From Breviolum minutum Mf 1.05b.01 (Eukaryota > Sar > Dinophyceae > Suessiales > Symbiodiniaceae), in contig DF241516.1 in NCBI GenBank assembly GCA_000507305.1, positions 1-64,000 on the forward strand: a stretch of 64,000 nt of DNA, read 5' to 3'. Under the pieces are notes generated by a model that saw only the letters and a program-made list of their open reading frames with translations, ran no database searches and was not told where the DNA came from. Numbering within the stretch: the stretch's first letter is position 1; each line of letters opens with the position of its first letter. The translations under genes and the position numbers were made by a program. Shown one piece after another: positions 1 to 11,884 of the stretch.

Positions 1-1388
1 TGGTAACTTCTCGGAATGGTTGTCGATCTGGCGATCTTGGGGTGAGCCTTGGCTTCGCAGGTTGGGCACTTGAACTCCTCTTTGACCCAACGAATGACTT
101 CGCTTTTCACTCTGGCTGCCCTCATGAATCGGATCAACTCTTTGTTGTTCGGGTGCCCGACATTCTTGTGAAGCTTCATGACTGCATTCTTCTCCTCTTG
201 GCTCACTGCTCTACCTTGGGAAACTTCTCCATGTCGTTGTGGGGACACTTGGATTTCTTCTTCCTCTTCTATTTCCCGATCCAGCTCGTCCTCAAGATCT
301 CCAGCCTCGCCTTCTTCTTCTGCAAAGATCTCCTCTGCCATGAAGACTTCTTTGTTTCCTGGAGTCACTTGATCCATCTTGATCTGATCCTTCAGACCCT
401 TCACTATCTCCTCACAGAACTTGTTAGTGTACTCCTGAGCCTTCTTCGCGAGTCCATGTAGTAGAGGGATATGAAAATGGTTCTTCTGACATTTGCGATT
501 CATCCTCTTGGCAATCATAGGAGAATTGGTTGCCAATGTAGTTGGTTTCTTGTTCAGGCCCTCTCCAGTGACGTTGAGCCCGAACTCGCACATGTCGCAG
601 TCCACCAGTTGCATTCCTTCTAACCTCAGCATCTCCTGCACGCACTGTTGCTGCCAGGATCTAGCTCCTCTTGGGTGTTCGAACACTACGTAGCCTCCTC
701 TGCTGACTTGCCACTTGATGATCTCACACACCAATCCCAAGTGTTCCAACCCAAGTTGGATCATCTGAACCACCTTCTTCTTCTTCATTCTGGGAAAGTT
801 CCATCCTTGCAGAATCGAAAAAGCCGTACATGGCGGAGACAAAACTATCAGCCATGGTTCTTCTTCCACCAGCTTCTTCCACATCCTCGCTCTGGCCTTC
901 TCATCCGTGAGGTCCCATCCAGTGAGGATGTCGAAGCTTGTTCCTCCTCTTAGGTGCTGCCTCTGGGCCTCTTCCACCATCCTGGGTGGTGAGTATACTT
1001 CAGAGACATCAACTTGAAATGCCTCACTTCTCTCAGCCTCCTCTTCTTTTGCCTTCTTGCTACTTCGGCCCAACTTCTCAAAAGCAGCCTCTACTCTTCT
1101 CCTCTCTGGTCTTTTGAAGCTTGTTTCTTTCAGTTCGTCAAACAGGTCTTCTCTTAACATCCTGTCCGACATCTTCGTCCTCACTTGCAAGAACGCTCCA
1201 GGCTCCACTTGAATGAAACCCTCCTTTTCTTCCCAAGTTCCACTACCTTGATTCCAACGCCGATAGCCCATCAGCACTTCAAGGTATCCTCCTTCTTCCT
1301 TCTGCGTCCTCCTTTGCTCCTTCTTGGCCCACAGCTGAGCCTTCTTCGTGGTGCAGCTGCACCACTCCTCACCATCCTTCTCTTTCAT
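1..1388 (-). CDS. pol: Retrotransposon Pol, N-terminal part: methyltransferase-like domain then integrase HHCC region (partial)
   Basis: Open without stops from ATG at 1386-1388 to the window edge (about 462 codons). About residues 125-340 read like a C5-cytosine methyltransferase: VDVSEVYSPPRMV followed by FDILTGWDLTD (motif I-III position), LIVLSPPCTAFS (motif IV with the PPC cysteine), YVVFEHPRGARSW (motif VI position), then CDMCEFGLNVTGEG and KKPTTLATN. An acidic linker follows. At the end, MKLHKNVGHPNNKEL and FKCPTCEAKAHPK supply the H-x5-H and C-x2-C of the copia GAG-pre-integrase zinc-binding region. The integrase core and reverse transcriptase are outside the window. Pol is in the same frame as gag, with the GRF frame offset between them. 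Methyltransferase activity is inference; the integrase part is firm. Confidence 0.85.
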   Translation of the reverse strand, partial: MKEKDGEEWCSCTTKKAQLWAKKEQRRTQKEEGGYLEVLMGYRRWNQGSGTWEEKEGFIQVEPGAFLQVRTKMSDRMLREDLFDELKETSFKRPERRRVEAAFEKLGRSSKKAKEEEAERSEAFQVDVSEVYSPPRMVEEAQRQHLRGGTSFDILTGWDLTDEKARARMWKKLVEEEPWLIVLSPPCTAFSILQGWNFPRMKKKKVVQMIQLGLEHLGLVCEIIKWQVSRGGYVVFEHPRGARSWQQQCVQEMLRLEGMQLVDCDMCEFGLNVTGEGLNKKPTTLATNSPMIAKRMNRKCQKNHFHIPLLHGLAKKAQEYTNKFCEEIVKGLKDQIKMDQVTPGNKEVFMAEEIFAEEEGEAGDLEDELDREIEEEEEIQVSPQRHGEVSQGRAVSQEEKNAVMKLHKNVGHPNNKELIRFMRAARVKSEVIRWVKEEFKCPTCEAKAHPKIARSTTIPRSY

Positions 1389-2419
1389 AGTTCTCCATCC
1401 GACAGCAGGTTCACCGTCGGCACCGACACTGCATCCCAGCTCAGTTCCGACTGGGGCCTCACTCTCTTTGGCTTTGTGGGAGTCGTCTCCTCCGGCTCCC
1501 ACAGGAAGAACTCGCACCTTCTCTGAAGGCACTTGTAGAAACGCCGCCCTTTCCTTGGACCTTCTTTCTTCACTACCAATCGTTCTGCCATCTCGCCACA
1601 GCTGCACTTCACCACTGCCTCGGCTGCCACGCTCCTCGTTGCCGCCGAAGACGCCACGCTCTGCTCCTCTTGCAGACGATTGATGGTTTGCATCCGCAGC
1701 AGCTGAGCTTGTTGCACTTCCATCATTTGCCTCTGCTGGTTGGCCATCACGGCCTGCATCATCTTCTCCTGCTTCAGCTCTCTCTCTCTTGCTTCTTGTC
1801 TCAAGGTCTTCAGCTCCTGTTCCAACAGCTTCTGAGTTTGTTGGCTGGAAGCTGCACCTGCCGCTGACTTCACCATCTCCTTCTTCATCGACTCTTCTTC
1901 GTCGACCTCCATCACTCCTTGGGTCTGCAACTTCTCTGGGTTTGTTTTGCTCAAGGGGCCCACATTCTGTTTCAACTGCTTCTTCAGCTCGGTTGCTCTC
2001 ACTGGACACTCCCACCTGGAGTGGCATAGCTTGCACACCAGGTAGCTTGCTGGGGCATTCCCTCCAGCTTTCAACTCCTTCTTCGGGTGGATGCACGAGC
2101 TCGATGCCACGGTAGGAGGCGTAGAACTCTTCAAAGGTGCCAGCGGCTTTGCATCCCGAATGATGTGGTAGTAGAGGTCCTCGATGGTGTTGATGCTCTC
2201 CTCTTGTGCCAAGGACTGCGGTTGCTCCAACGGCAAAGGACACCAATCTTTTACAGCATCTTGGAGCACCATCAAAGTGACCAAAGTGATCACCTTGTCA
2301 ATGATTGCCCGCCAGTTGCGAAGGGCTCGCCTCTCTTGGTGCATGGGTTGCGTCACCACAACCGGCTCTGGCGCACCACTTTGCCCCACACTTCGCAGCC
2401 TTGCCATCAGCGATGCCAT
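1385..2419 (-). CDS. Retroelement-encoded GRF-type zinc-finger protein
   Basis: 344 codons from ATG at 2419 to a stop at 1385. The middle is a Gln/Glu/Lys-rich predicted coiled coil (about residues 185-250). Near the C-terminus, CSCGEMAERLVVKK followed by GPRKGRRFYKC and a final C-x-FF-x-W fits the GRF zinc finger, a nucleic-acid-binding module seen in topoisomerase III, APE2 and NEIL3. An earlier pair of cysteines (CKLCHSRWEC) may form another small metal site. The frame overlaps gag by 122 bp upstream and pol by 4 bp downstream through ATGA, a stop-start overlap that suggests coupled translation or -1 slippage. The GRF call is from motif reading; its role in the element is inferred. Confidence 0.78.
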   Translation of the reverse strand: MASLMARLRSVGQSGAPEPVVVTQPMHQERRALRNWRAIIDKVITLVTLMVLQDAVKDWCPLPLEQPQSLAQEESINTIEDLYYHIIRDAKPLAPLKSSTPPTVASSSCIHPKKELKAGGNAPASYLVCKLCHSRWECPVRATELKKQLKQNVGPLSKTNPEKLQTQGVMEVDEEESMKKEMVKSAAGAASSQQTQKLLEQELKTLRQEARERELKQEKMMQAVMANQQRQMMEVQQAQLLRMQTINRLQEEQSVASSAATRSVAAEAVVKCSCGEMAERLVVKKEGPRKGRRFYKCLQRRCEFFLWEPEETTPTKPKRVRPQSELSWDAVSVPTVNLLSDGEL

Positions 2420-4238
2420 TGCTAGCTGGGAAGTCGATACCGTGGGAGAGGAACTCGGGCTTCGAATTGCGATTGTCTTTCTCTAGCTGAGCCAACATAG
2501 CTGAGTTGTTGCATGGAGGTAGATGAAATTCTCCATGACATCCAGCTTCATGTGGTACTTGAAATTCTCCATCTTCGAAACATGTGACATCGACTGCAAC
2601 ATGACCACTGCTCATGGTTTCCAAATCAACTGTGATGTTGTGGTTCCTCAATCTCATGACGTCATTCTGCAAATCAATCACGGCTCCAAGTGTCTTCAAC
2701 ACGCCGATTGGAAGAAGCAAGGGAACCTCTCCTTCTACAACTGTTGCTTCTAAAATGCCGTTGATACCCCCTATTCCAACCGGTATCAAAGTGACCCCGA
2801 CGACTTTGGCGTTACCTCCGACGCCTTTAGCTGAGGATACTTTTGGGATCCATTTGCATTTCAAACCAAATCTTCTTAGCTCACTCTCATGCCTCTTCAA
2901 TGCAACATCTCCTATAAGACCACCTTCAGCTGCGGTATCTACTATTCCTTGACTTGGCTTAGTGACTATTCCACAAAAACCTCCAGTCTCCTTTCCCCGG
3001 GGTCTTCGCTCTTTGTATGCCGATGAGGACGCCGAATCGGAGGCTCCACTTGTGGCCACGTTGCTGCGCTGCCCTTCCACAAAGCTGCGCTCTCCTTCTT
3101 CTACCAAAACTTCTCCTTCTAGCGCTCGAGGTTCATCCTTCTTGCTGGCTGCCACGTAGAAGCCGGTGTTGCTGCTACCGCCCGAGCTGGATGGTGGGCC
3201 TTTTGCAATGCCGGTCCTTGGCTGCTTGCATTCCTCCGACCAATGCCCCACAGCGCCGCAGTTCCAGCATCGAGATCTGAGCTTGAGTTGTTCTACATGA
3301 ACTTTCCTCTTGCCCTTGGACTTGCCCTTGCCAAAGCCTTTGAATCCATCTTTCTTGTAGCCGTTGGGGAAATAGCCACGGTTTGTTCTTTGAGCCTTCA
3401 AGGCCTGGCGAGTTTCCCGATAACTCGCTAAGGCCTCTTTGACTTCATTCTCCTCATAGACCTGGTCCAGATCTCCATCGGCCAGAAAGATGTGCTCGCC
3501 ATCCTCGCTGTCTTCTTCTTCGCCATTCTCAGCCTCCACCGCAAAGGCCTCCACATTCTCCTGGACGTAGGACGCCTTGTTGCTTTTGCCGTTGTCTCGA
3601 ACAACTTTGTCTAGCCTTCTCAAAGCCTTGATGATCTCGTCACGGTTGTAGCTTCCTTCACACCATGTGAGTACTCGTTGTTCCTGAGACTCCGACAGAG
3701 AGGCTTGACGGTACATGATGTACCCGGTTGCTCCTCGAGGTAGATCCACACCCTCTTTGGCTAGGTGCGTGAACGCTCTATCCATCCTCTGAACGTACTC
3801 TGCAAAGGATTCTTTGGCTGCCCTTGCATTTCCGTACACTGCTGCCTCAAACGCTCTTGGGAGCGAAACTTCCAAGTGAGGAAGGAAGTAATCCCTCAAC
3901 TTCGCCAGGACATTCTTTGCGCCGCTCTCACAAGCGATCTCTTCGAACTCCATGTCGTCCACAGCCAGACGAGCCAGTCCTGTCAAGGACCTCATCATCT
4001 TCACTCCTTGTTTACGAGCTGGAACATCTGACTCAAACTGCCACAGTCGGATGTTCTTCTCGTATTGCCTAAAGGTCGTCTCTGGACTGACACCGTCGTA
4101 ACTAGGAGCAGGCTCCTTGTCACGATATCCACCTTCTGCTGCTCCACCCACACCGGCTAACCCACCAGTGTGAAAAGACCCCTGAGCGGCTGTAGCAGTT
4201 GCTGGCTGTGGAGCTGGCGTGTCTTCCTCACTTGACAT
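2298..4238 (-). CDS. gag: Retrotransposon Gag with CCHC zinc knuckle and retropepsin-like domain
   Basis: 646 codons, starting at an ATG (MSSEEDTPAP). A helical Gag-like region covers roughly residues 40-230. A basic linker (KGFGKGKSKGKRK) precedes one CCHC knuckle, CWNCGAVGHWSEEC, at about residue 325, which would bind element RNA. Further on, GIVDTAAEGGLIGD at about residue 435 resembles the DTG/DTA active site of retroviral-type aspartic proteases, so gag and protease share one frame. The last about 40 codons overlap the next frame by 122 bp, offset by +1, as for Ty1-type translational frameshifting, but a separate ATG at 2419 could serve instead. No stop or frameshift interrupts it. Confidence 0.9.
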   Translation of the reverse strand: MSSEEDTPAPQPATATAAQGSFHTGGLAGVGGAAEGGYRDKEPAPSYDGVSPETTFRQYEKNIRLWQFESDVPARKQGVKMMRSLTGLARLAVDDMEFEEIACESGAKNVLAKLRDYFLPHLEVSLPRAFEAAVYGNARAAKESFAEYVQRMDRAFTHLAKEGVDLPRGATGYIMYRQASLSESQEQRVLTWCEGSYNRDEIIKALRRLDKVVRDNGKSNKASYVQENVEAFAVEAENGEEEDSEDGEHIFLADGDLDQVYEENEVKEALASYRETRQALKAQRTNRGYFPNGYKKDGFKGFGKGKSKGKRKVHVEQLKLRSRCWNCGAVGHWSEECKQPRTGIAKGPPSSSGGSSNTGFYVAASKKDEPRALEGEVLVEEGERSFVEGQRSNVATSGASDSASSSAYKERRPRGKETGGFCGIVTKPSQGIVDTAAEGGLIGDVALKRHESELRRFGLKCKWIPKVSSAKGVGGNAKVVGVTLIPVGIGGINGILEATVVEGEVPLLLPIGVLKTLGAVIDLQNDVMRLRNHNITVDLETMSSGHVAVDVTCFEDGEFQVPHEAGCHGEFHLPPCNNSAMLAQLEKDNRNSKPEFLSHGIDFPASNGIADGKAAKCGAKWCARAGCGDATHAPREASPSQLAGNH

Positions 4239-7200
4239 CCTTCAGCTGCCCTGGAACGATCTCACACGCTCCGCTACCACTGCTAAACCTGCAGCAGCAA
4301 ATGGAGCCACCAGACCTTTTCCCTATGACAGCGGGCTGGACGTAAGTCGAGCTTCGGATAACACTAGGGCCCCTTTGTTGACCCATAATGGCCGAGGATG
4401 TTTGGTGTCAATCCATGGTATGATCAAGTTCACTGAAATCACACATTTAAAATCTTCAACCAAATCTATCTTCCCCCCCCCCCAGATTTCCCAAATCCAG
4501 CAGGGCCAAGGTACCGCAACCCGGGCGGATTCGAAGTAGCCATCATCTGTGATGAAGCTGCATCTTTCCTCTCAGGTTGGCCAGGTTTCGAAAGAAATTT
4601 CATTTCAATTGAATTTCGGTGCTTGAAAAAACACACAAAAAAAACGCTATTATTCAAAATGAAAGTCAAAACAAGTGGCAGGCAAGAACAGTTAATGTAC
4701 AAGTATCCCCTTCAATCATTGGATCCTTTATTTTGCAATCCGAGAATAAAAAACCATCTACCAACCACCAGGAATTAGCTACCGCCTGGTGCCCATCGGC
4801 CGACTCCGCATAGAGGAAGTATCCCGCCCAGCCGTCTTCCAGGTCCTGTTTGCTGTAGCCGATCTTGGATCTTTAGTGGGACTTGCATAGACTTGCCACA
4901 CTACATTTGATGTTAATGAAACTCAACTACACCACTCTTCAGCATTGTTGGGGACCCCGTGAATGTTTGTAATCTCCTCACACAAACAAAAAAACGAAGT
5001 GAACCTCGAAAAGAGAGCACAATCAAACAGAGGAATGATGGATGCATCTTCATAAGGCCATCCCCTTAAACGACAGCTCCCCTGTTCGACACCTCCACGG
5101 TAGGACCTTCACCAGGCCGGTACTCCTGTGCCGACGAGGAATGAATCGGCAAATGTCTGAACTCATCCGAATAGGGGAGCTCCAAAAAACCATTGTTGAG
5201 GCTCCAACACTTTTTGTTTCGTTAATATGTTTGGAAGGAGCCACGCCTTCCCCTTCAACTTCATCATCTGCATCTCTTCATCCAATGTCATGCCATGTTG
5301 CCCAAAAGGCACCAAGGCCTTTCAGGTTCCAAGGCGCTTGGAGCTGCCCTAAAATGCTGCCGCCAGTAACCCCTAAATGGCAGAACGAACTGTTCCAAGT
5401 CCCATCTGGAAGAATAGAGACAATAGACACCTCACACGTCCCAAAAAAAAAATGTTTTTTTTTGAAGCCTTTTCCCAGAGAGTCATAGAGAGTCTATATC
5501 ACTTTAGGTTGGTCTGAATCTGAAGGCACCAACTACGAATATCTTCTCATTCTCCGGCCTTGCCATCCTGCTCGAAGACCTGACGTCTTTGGGCGGAAAA
5601 ATGAAGCAAGAAAAGTTCGATAGGTGATGCAAATTGTGCAAAAATAATTCACGAACGCCTGTGCACAAGTTTCCAAATACCGCTTTCAAATACTGTCCCT
5701 CTTCCAGCATTGAATACCACCCTTGGTATCAGACCTGCTTTTCTTTGTCTGGAGGCAGCATGGCAAACTCCATGAAGTTCAAGGTCAAACCATAGGGTTC
5801 ATTCCTGTGCTGATCTTTTTCGTGCACAACCCGCGTTAAATGTTCTTTGATTGCAGGTCCAAACATTTCTGATATAGCAATTTCCTGAAATCAAGATCCG
5901 CAGAATGGATATACAAGGAGTGTCCCAGAGATTCCTCCATCAACTCCAGTATGAATGGTACTGGCCAGCTCATGACGGCCCTATCACCTAAAGCATCCTT
6001 TCAATTGCGCTGAGATTGTACATCAGTATATCACCTGTTTTCCCAACTAGTAACCTTCAGTCTTGGAGGCTCTTGGATGAGACAACCCAAGTATGAAGGA
6101 CGCACTGTAAAGTGGGTTGGCCATCTTGCTTTTGTGTCAAAGTTGAAACAAAAAACATAATTTCTTGAATCATAATGTGTGTTTGAACGAAGCCAGCTTT
6201 TTGCAACTGTTTGACTCTTGATCATGATGAAAAACAGTCCCCAAATTCCCCGGGTCCATCATATCACCGAAACGGTCCAAGGGTCACAAGATCTGCTTGA
6301 AGCATGTTGGAACGTCGAACCAAGCGAGTATCAAAGAAGGCATTCACATAAGGAGCTCGCCATACGCCCAACTTCTCATCCTGCCACTGCCAGGTGGTGC
6401 ATCATCATCATCAATCGCATAAGGCACCCAGGATGTATTGAAATATGGGGAGCTTCTGAAATGTCAGAGTTCCGAACAGCATTCAAAGAAGATGTTGTTT
6501 TCCTATCCCTAGTCAAGTGTTTCATCATCAATTTTACCAACAAGTAATGGACACTCCATTCATATCAACATGACCTTAAGAGCTCATCTTGTCATCCAAA
6601 ATCACATCAAATTCCGAGCTACTTCGCCTTCGAGATTTTGGCCATTTGGCTGTCCTGGACATGGCAAGTCTAAGGTCAGCAAGATGTCAGAAGTTCCGGG
6701 AACCATTGCGGTTTCTTTCCCAATTCACCATTCAAAGGCCATCATCACTATCACAAAAAAAATGTTCAACATCACAAATTTCGAACTCAAAATCACAAAG
6801 AAAATCAGTCACAATTTGTATTTCCATGTATTTCCTTCTCCTTAGGGTTCCCAAAAAAAAGGATCCTCCATCCTTCCAACTCCCAAAAAAAACCCGAGAT
6901 GAAAAAACTCCTGGTCTTCGGCACGCGGCTTTGGCGTTACCAGTCCAGTGCCCATTTGAATATCAACCTCTTTGACCTTAAAAGGTGGGGTGAAATTCAT
7001 GAATGATGTGTTTCACATATCATACATCATGTGTGTCAGTGTATATACATATACTGTATATATATATATATATATGAATCATGTTTTACATCTTAATCAT
7101 CTTCTAAACTTGACTTTTTCGCATGTTTTCTTCTTTTTTTCCGGGATTTCAAGTTCTTTTCTTGTCGACTGTCGTCAGATCTTGTGTTGTTGGCATCAAC

Positions 7201-7559
7201 GTCAGGCTGTCGCACGCCATTACGGTCCACTTGAGGGATGAAGCCACCGAGCCTCGACCGGTCGTTGGTGACATGTAAATACAATGTAGGGGTATGCATA
7301 TCTGTACAGATATATCTGTGTATAAATCTGTAAATATAAATAATAGAGAGAGAGAGAGAGAGTCACATGTGTATATATATATAAATGATATAGATATACA
7401 TTTGAATCACGAAAAGGTTTGCACAAATATTTCATCCGCACAAGATCTCAATCCCTGTATCTACTATAATTGTTCAACCTGCACCAAACTTGTTCTGCGT
7501 TTTTTGTTTTCGGGGGCTCGGGTCACCAAAAAAAAAGCTATGGCTTCAGCTTCCTCTAG

Positions 7560-7621
7560 TTACCCTCCAGGAAACTAACATAAACCTACCACGGGAAAAG
7601 GAAAATTATCTTCAAATATGC
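7560..7621. mobile_element. Family A foldback element, truncated copy
   Basis: Begins TTACCCTCCAGGAAACTAAC and continues with the same GGGAAAAGGAAAAT block seen in the element at 35632-35717, so it is the same subfamily. The right arm is missing; the sequence runs into a TTG microsatellite instead. Confidence 0.65.
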
Positions 7622-7650
7622 ATTGAGAAAGGGGATATATATGTTTGTTT

Positions 7651-7703
<53 letters not shown>
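7651..7703. repeat. (TTG)n microsatellite
   Basis: About 17 uninterrupted TTG units (CAA on the minus strand). It creates meaningless poly-Cys, poly-Val and poly-Gln frames. Confidence 0.97.
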
Positions 7704-7804
7704 CCCGGAAGGGTAATACTCTTGTGGATGTCATCATCAAAAATGATCTACCAAGCCACGAGAAGGGATCCATCATCGCATTGGCAACCTGCAAGAATTG
7801 ATAC

Positions 7805-7907
7805 ACTCCCTAAAACTAACAGTTTGCACCTGAAAATAAGTCATCCCGAAAGCAAATTAATCTTCCAACCATTGATTTTCAGGGGCTACGTTAATTTCAG
7901 GGAGAGT
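7805..7907. mobile_element. Family A foldback element (MITE-like)
   Basis: Left arm ACTCCCTAAAACTAAC and right arm GTTAATTTCAGGGAGAGT are inverted copies of the family A terminus. The interior is about 70 bp with no coding capacity. Confidence 0.7.
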
Positions 7908-9315
7908 AGTTCCATTGACAGTTGAGTTCATTGAGGAATTCGATAAAATTCAGATCTTCGACCTCGCAATCTGAATCTGTAGAAAACCGGAGTTAGAAGG
8001 TGGTTGCGAGCAAGATTCCTTTGGTGACGGAAAAAACACATTTTCGCGCACCATTCAAAGATGTACATCTATGAACCACTCCGGCAATTTATTTTCCATG
8101 TGCCAGTTTCTTTTTGCTGCATCTTTTCAAGACCCAAAATTTGCAGGATCCTCTCATATCATCACTTTCTATGAAACACGGCAACATTTTCGGTTCGAAA
8201 CCCAATCAAAAACTATCACTTCAACTGGCAGTTCACCTTCCCTGACCTTTTCCAAATGGTTCGACTTTTGAAAAGGAGGAAGTGTGACAAGTTGGGTCTC
8301 GAATCTAGTGTCAGACCTTTCAAAAAATACCAGCAGCTGTATACACTAGATATGTCAAACAAAATAAAATCACCAAAACTAACTCGAAACACTACACACA
8401 AAACGGAGCCCAATCACAATCAAAACCAATGTCAAATTTTGATGAATCAAACATCATAACCTGTGCTCCCCCCAAAACCCCAGTCACCGTTGGTCACACC
8501 TCTGCTCCTGCGGAACCATAAGACGCAGAACTCAAGGCTGCTCGTGTCTTCAAAGCACCACCCGATTCACCGGGTTGACCTCCACCTTTTCAGCGGTGGA
8601 GATTTGAATCGGAAAGTGCTGAGATTTGGAAAGTGTCGGGAATCTTTTGGTTGTAGAAAAATCCATGGGATGATGGTGTTTTTTCTGCTAAGAAAAGATT
8701 TGTCAAAGGGAAAAATGGCGGAAAAAAACAACTAATGTACGGTGTATATATATATGTATATATATATATATGGTTTAAAGGAAGAAAAGTGAGAGAAAAA
8801 AAACACAAGGGAAGATTTTGCAAAAATGCAAACAAAAAAACAAGTGGAGGAGTCCTTCCGCAATGTGGTCAATTTAAGGTTCCAGTAATCCTCTCTGATG
8901 GGGAATCTGATTCGCCTCTCACCATCCCCCTCCACCTCTGCAATAGCAAGTTGCCGAACGTGTAGCCTCACCGGTCCACATGAAGCCAACATTCTGTATC
9001 AAAATGTGAAATTCATCAGAACACCTTGATAGCTTATCAATGTCTGTGCTGATTTGCCCAGTTTGAAGGGCTTGCAACTTGCGACTTGAAAGATTTATTC
9101 GCTCAGTGACAGTCGGAACCACTTCTAAATGGATATCGAAGTACCCATCTCACCCCATCCCAGCTACCCTCATCCGCCTGGCCCACGGTTTCCTGGTGTC
9201 ACAAGCTCCACAGGTAAGGAGGAATGCTGGAATTTTCCACCCCCAACTTTCTCCACCAAAATCAAGGAAGAAATGTTCAGCACCATAAAATGCCACAACA
9301 ATTTTCTTTGCAGAC

Positions 9316-11589
9316 CTTGATCTGCTTTGCCAGCATGTAGACACCCAGATCCGGATACGCGCTGCTGCAACAGGAAGGAACCACCACCACTTGGGCCTCC
9401 GTTCAACTCGGCTCATAAACATCCAATACGTCAGAGATTTTTCTTGAAAAACTAAGACTTGAGCTCCATCAAATTACTCTTGATCATCGAAGCTTGACTA
9501 TGATTCTGAATAATGATGGAAATGAAAAATTGAAGCAAATCCTATCATACACACAGACTTTAGGGAAAGAGAAGAAGATTGCTAGGCAACCATGCGGGTT
9601 CAAAAGTTAGAGGAAATGAAGGTGGAGAGAGAGAGAAAAGGTCGCTTAGTTCCGCAACTTGCAAGGAACAAGTTATGTCTGTTGGATTGCGGACTGCCCT
9701 CCCCTGAGTCACCGGACATCCATGGCATATCTATGAAGCTCCTCACAATCAACCATAGAAGCATGTTGTTGTCAAATTTCAATCCGCGATTATACATACG
9801 TTTTTATCATATAAGTATTATAATGTATCATATACATTTCAAATCCTTGCAATATGAAATGAGGACAATCATCCCTCCAATCCGGTTGAATATCATATCC
9901 CCTGGGCGAGTTCATGAACGGAGCCAATGACCGCTGGCTGCGAAAATTCCAAAAACGTTGAACAATTTAAAAAATTACTGGTTGGTGGTTTCAACCCATT
10001 TGAAAAATGTTAGTCAAATTGGATCATTTCCCCAAGTGGGGGTGAAAATATAAAATATTTGAAACCACCACCTAGATTATTAATTTATATATTTAAACAA
10101 AACCTCACTATATATATATAGTTGCTTTTTTGTTGAATCTTAAGAAAAAAAACAGCCAAAATATCCTTGAAAACAAAAGGGCCCCAAGAAACACATCGCC
10201 ATGTCCAGCTCCCCTAGACGCCGCCTTCACGCGAAGGCTCCAAGGAACCTTCGCAAATCACTGGATGGCGCCATGATTTTTTGATTTTCAAGTTTTTCCA
10301 AGGTGTACCCTCCCTGCAACTAACATGGCCCCTCAAAAATGGATGGTTGGAATACCAGTTTCCTTTTGGGATGGCCTATTTCCAGGGGCGAGCTGTTAGT
10401 TTTAGGGAGTGTACCTTCTGTCACGTACAAAAAAAGTCCTCTTGGCTTCTTAGTTGGCAGTTGGCACCTACCAGTACTGTTAGTTACTTGCTTGAATGCT
10501 GCAGCCCCTGAAAAATGGATTCACATCACCCTTTCTTCAACTTCCAGCCTCCATACTGACATCCACATAGTGTGCCTTGCACCAAATGCAGGCATCCACT
10601 AGCACCTCACCCAAAACAAAAACTGCGGGCAACTCACCCATCTTTTTGCAGAAGAACTGAATGTATTTTGTCATAAATTGGTGATTCTCTTTCACCAATT
10701 TCAGCAACCTGACTTTTGTTTTTTTTCAGTCACAAATTCATGGTGAGTCAATCCCCGGCCAAGATTTGGAGTGATCGTGCCCGGATTCACCTCGCCCTCT
10801 GCCAACATGTAGGGTCCGGCCACATTGATGACCACATGAGCACTCCTTGGAGCTTCAGTTTTCCAGATCGAGATAAACAGAACCTGAAAATGGACCCCCA
10901 TTTCAAGAGAAAAATCCTTGAGGAAAAATATCCAATTTGGAGAATTCAATGTCAAAAATTTGCGCATGTACATTCCATGCCAATGGCAAATGTTCTGTAA
11001 TTACAACACCTTTCAACCTTCGCTTCTTCCGTTTGAAATCACCAATGGTTTGACCTCACCCCGTTTCAGGAGCACCCTTGTAGGCACTTGTTTAACCACC
11101 AGTGAGTCCAAATCAGGAAGAATCTGCTTCCATTAGTTGGACTGCATTTCCGAAATTCATCCAAGGATCTTCACAAGATCGATGACTGAAACCACATCGT
11201 CGTAGCTGGCGGAGAGCACTGGCACGTCCTACACATCACATCACGTCCCATGTCCGAGATTTAATTTACTGAACTTCTGACATCCTACAGCCAGCAACAG
11301 TTGAATGCTGTAAGCTTGGAATTCCAAAAACAAAAATGTCATTTCATTGTGAAACGACACGTAGGAAACAGATGGAAACAGCCTCCCATTGGGTGTTCTT
11401 GAACTCCCGATCACGCATTTCCGCCACCTGCAGCGGGCCGGCAATATTTCCCACTGAGGATCAGCTGCAAAAAAACGAGTTTTCTGTGAAACTGCTTTGT
11501 ATGTATATGTATGTATAAGATCCATGACACGATCACCCCTGCGGTCTCTGGACCAGAGATCAAGACATCTCTTGAAATTTCAGGCATCC

Positions 11590-11636
<47 letters not shown>

Positions 11637-11640
11637 CCAG

Positions 11641-11693
<53 letters not shown>

Positions 11694-11718
11694 CCACCAC
11701 CACACCCATCATCATCAC

Positions 11719-11771
<53 letters not shown>

Positions 11772-11785
11772 CACACCACCACCAG

Positions 11786-11884
<99 letters not shown>

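Larger units (their letters stand above)
1..4238 (-). mobile_element. Ty1/copia-like LTR retrotransposon, 5' two-thirds, truncated by window edge
   Basis: Three long overlapping minus-strand frames read as gag plus protease (2298-4238), a GRF zinc-finger protein (1385-2419) and pol up to the integrase zinc-binding region (1388 down to base 1). The order gag, protease, integrase is that of Ty1/copia elements, where reverse transcriptase and RNase H follow integrase; those would lie left of base 1. No frame is broken by stops over about 4.2 kb, so the copy is young or still constrained. I could not identify an LTR or primer-binding site upstream of gag (4239-4700); a run of ten C lies near 4473. 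The element lies on the same strand as the host genes. Class is well supported; exact family is inference. Confidence 0.88.
4260..8870. other. Region without a confident gene
   Basis: AT-rich, with poly-A/T runs, TA dinucleotide stretches (near 7050, 7370 and 8740), a TTG microsatellite and two foldback elements described separately. A GC-richer patch at 5040-5250 could hold an exon, but neither strand gives convincing splice borders. It probably contains the 3' part of the saccharopine-dehydrogenase-like gene's transcript and intergenic DNA. Confidence 0.5.

Noticed and set aside
5042-5488. 148-codon plus-strand frame
   Set aside because: No motif, AT-rich second half with poly-A/T tracts, and opposite strand to all supported genes.
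7490-7810. Poly-Cys, poly-Val and poly-Gln frames
   Set aside because: Produced by the TTG microsatellite at 7651-7703.
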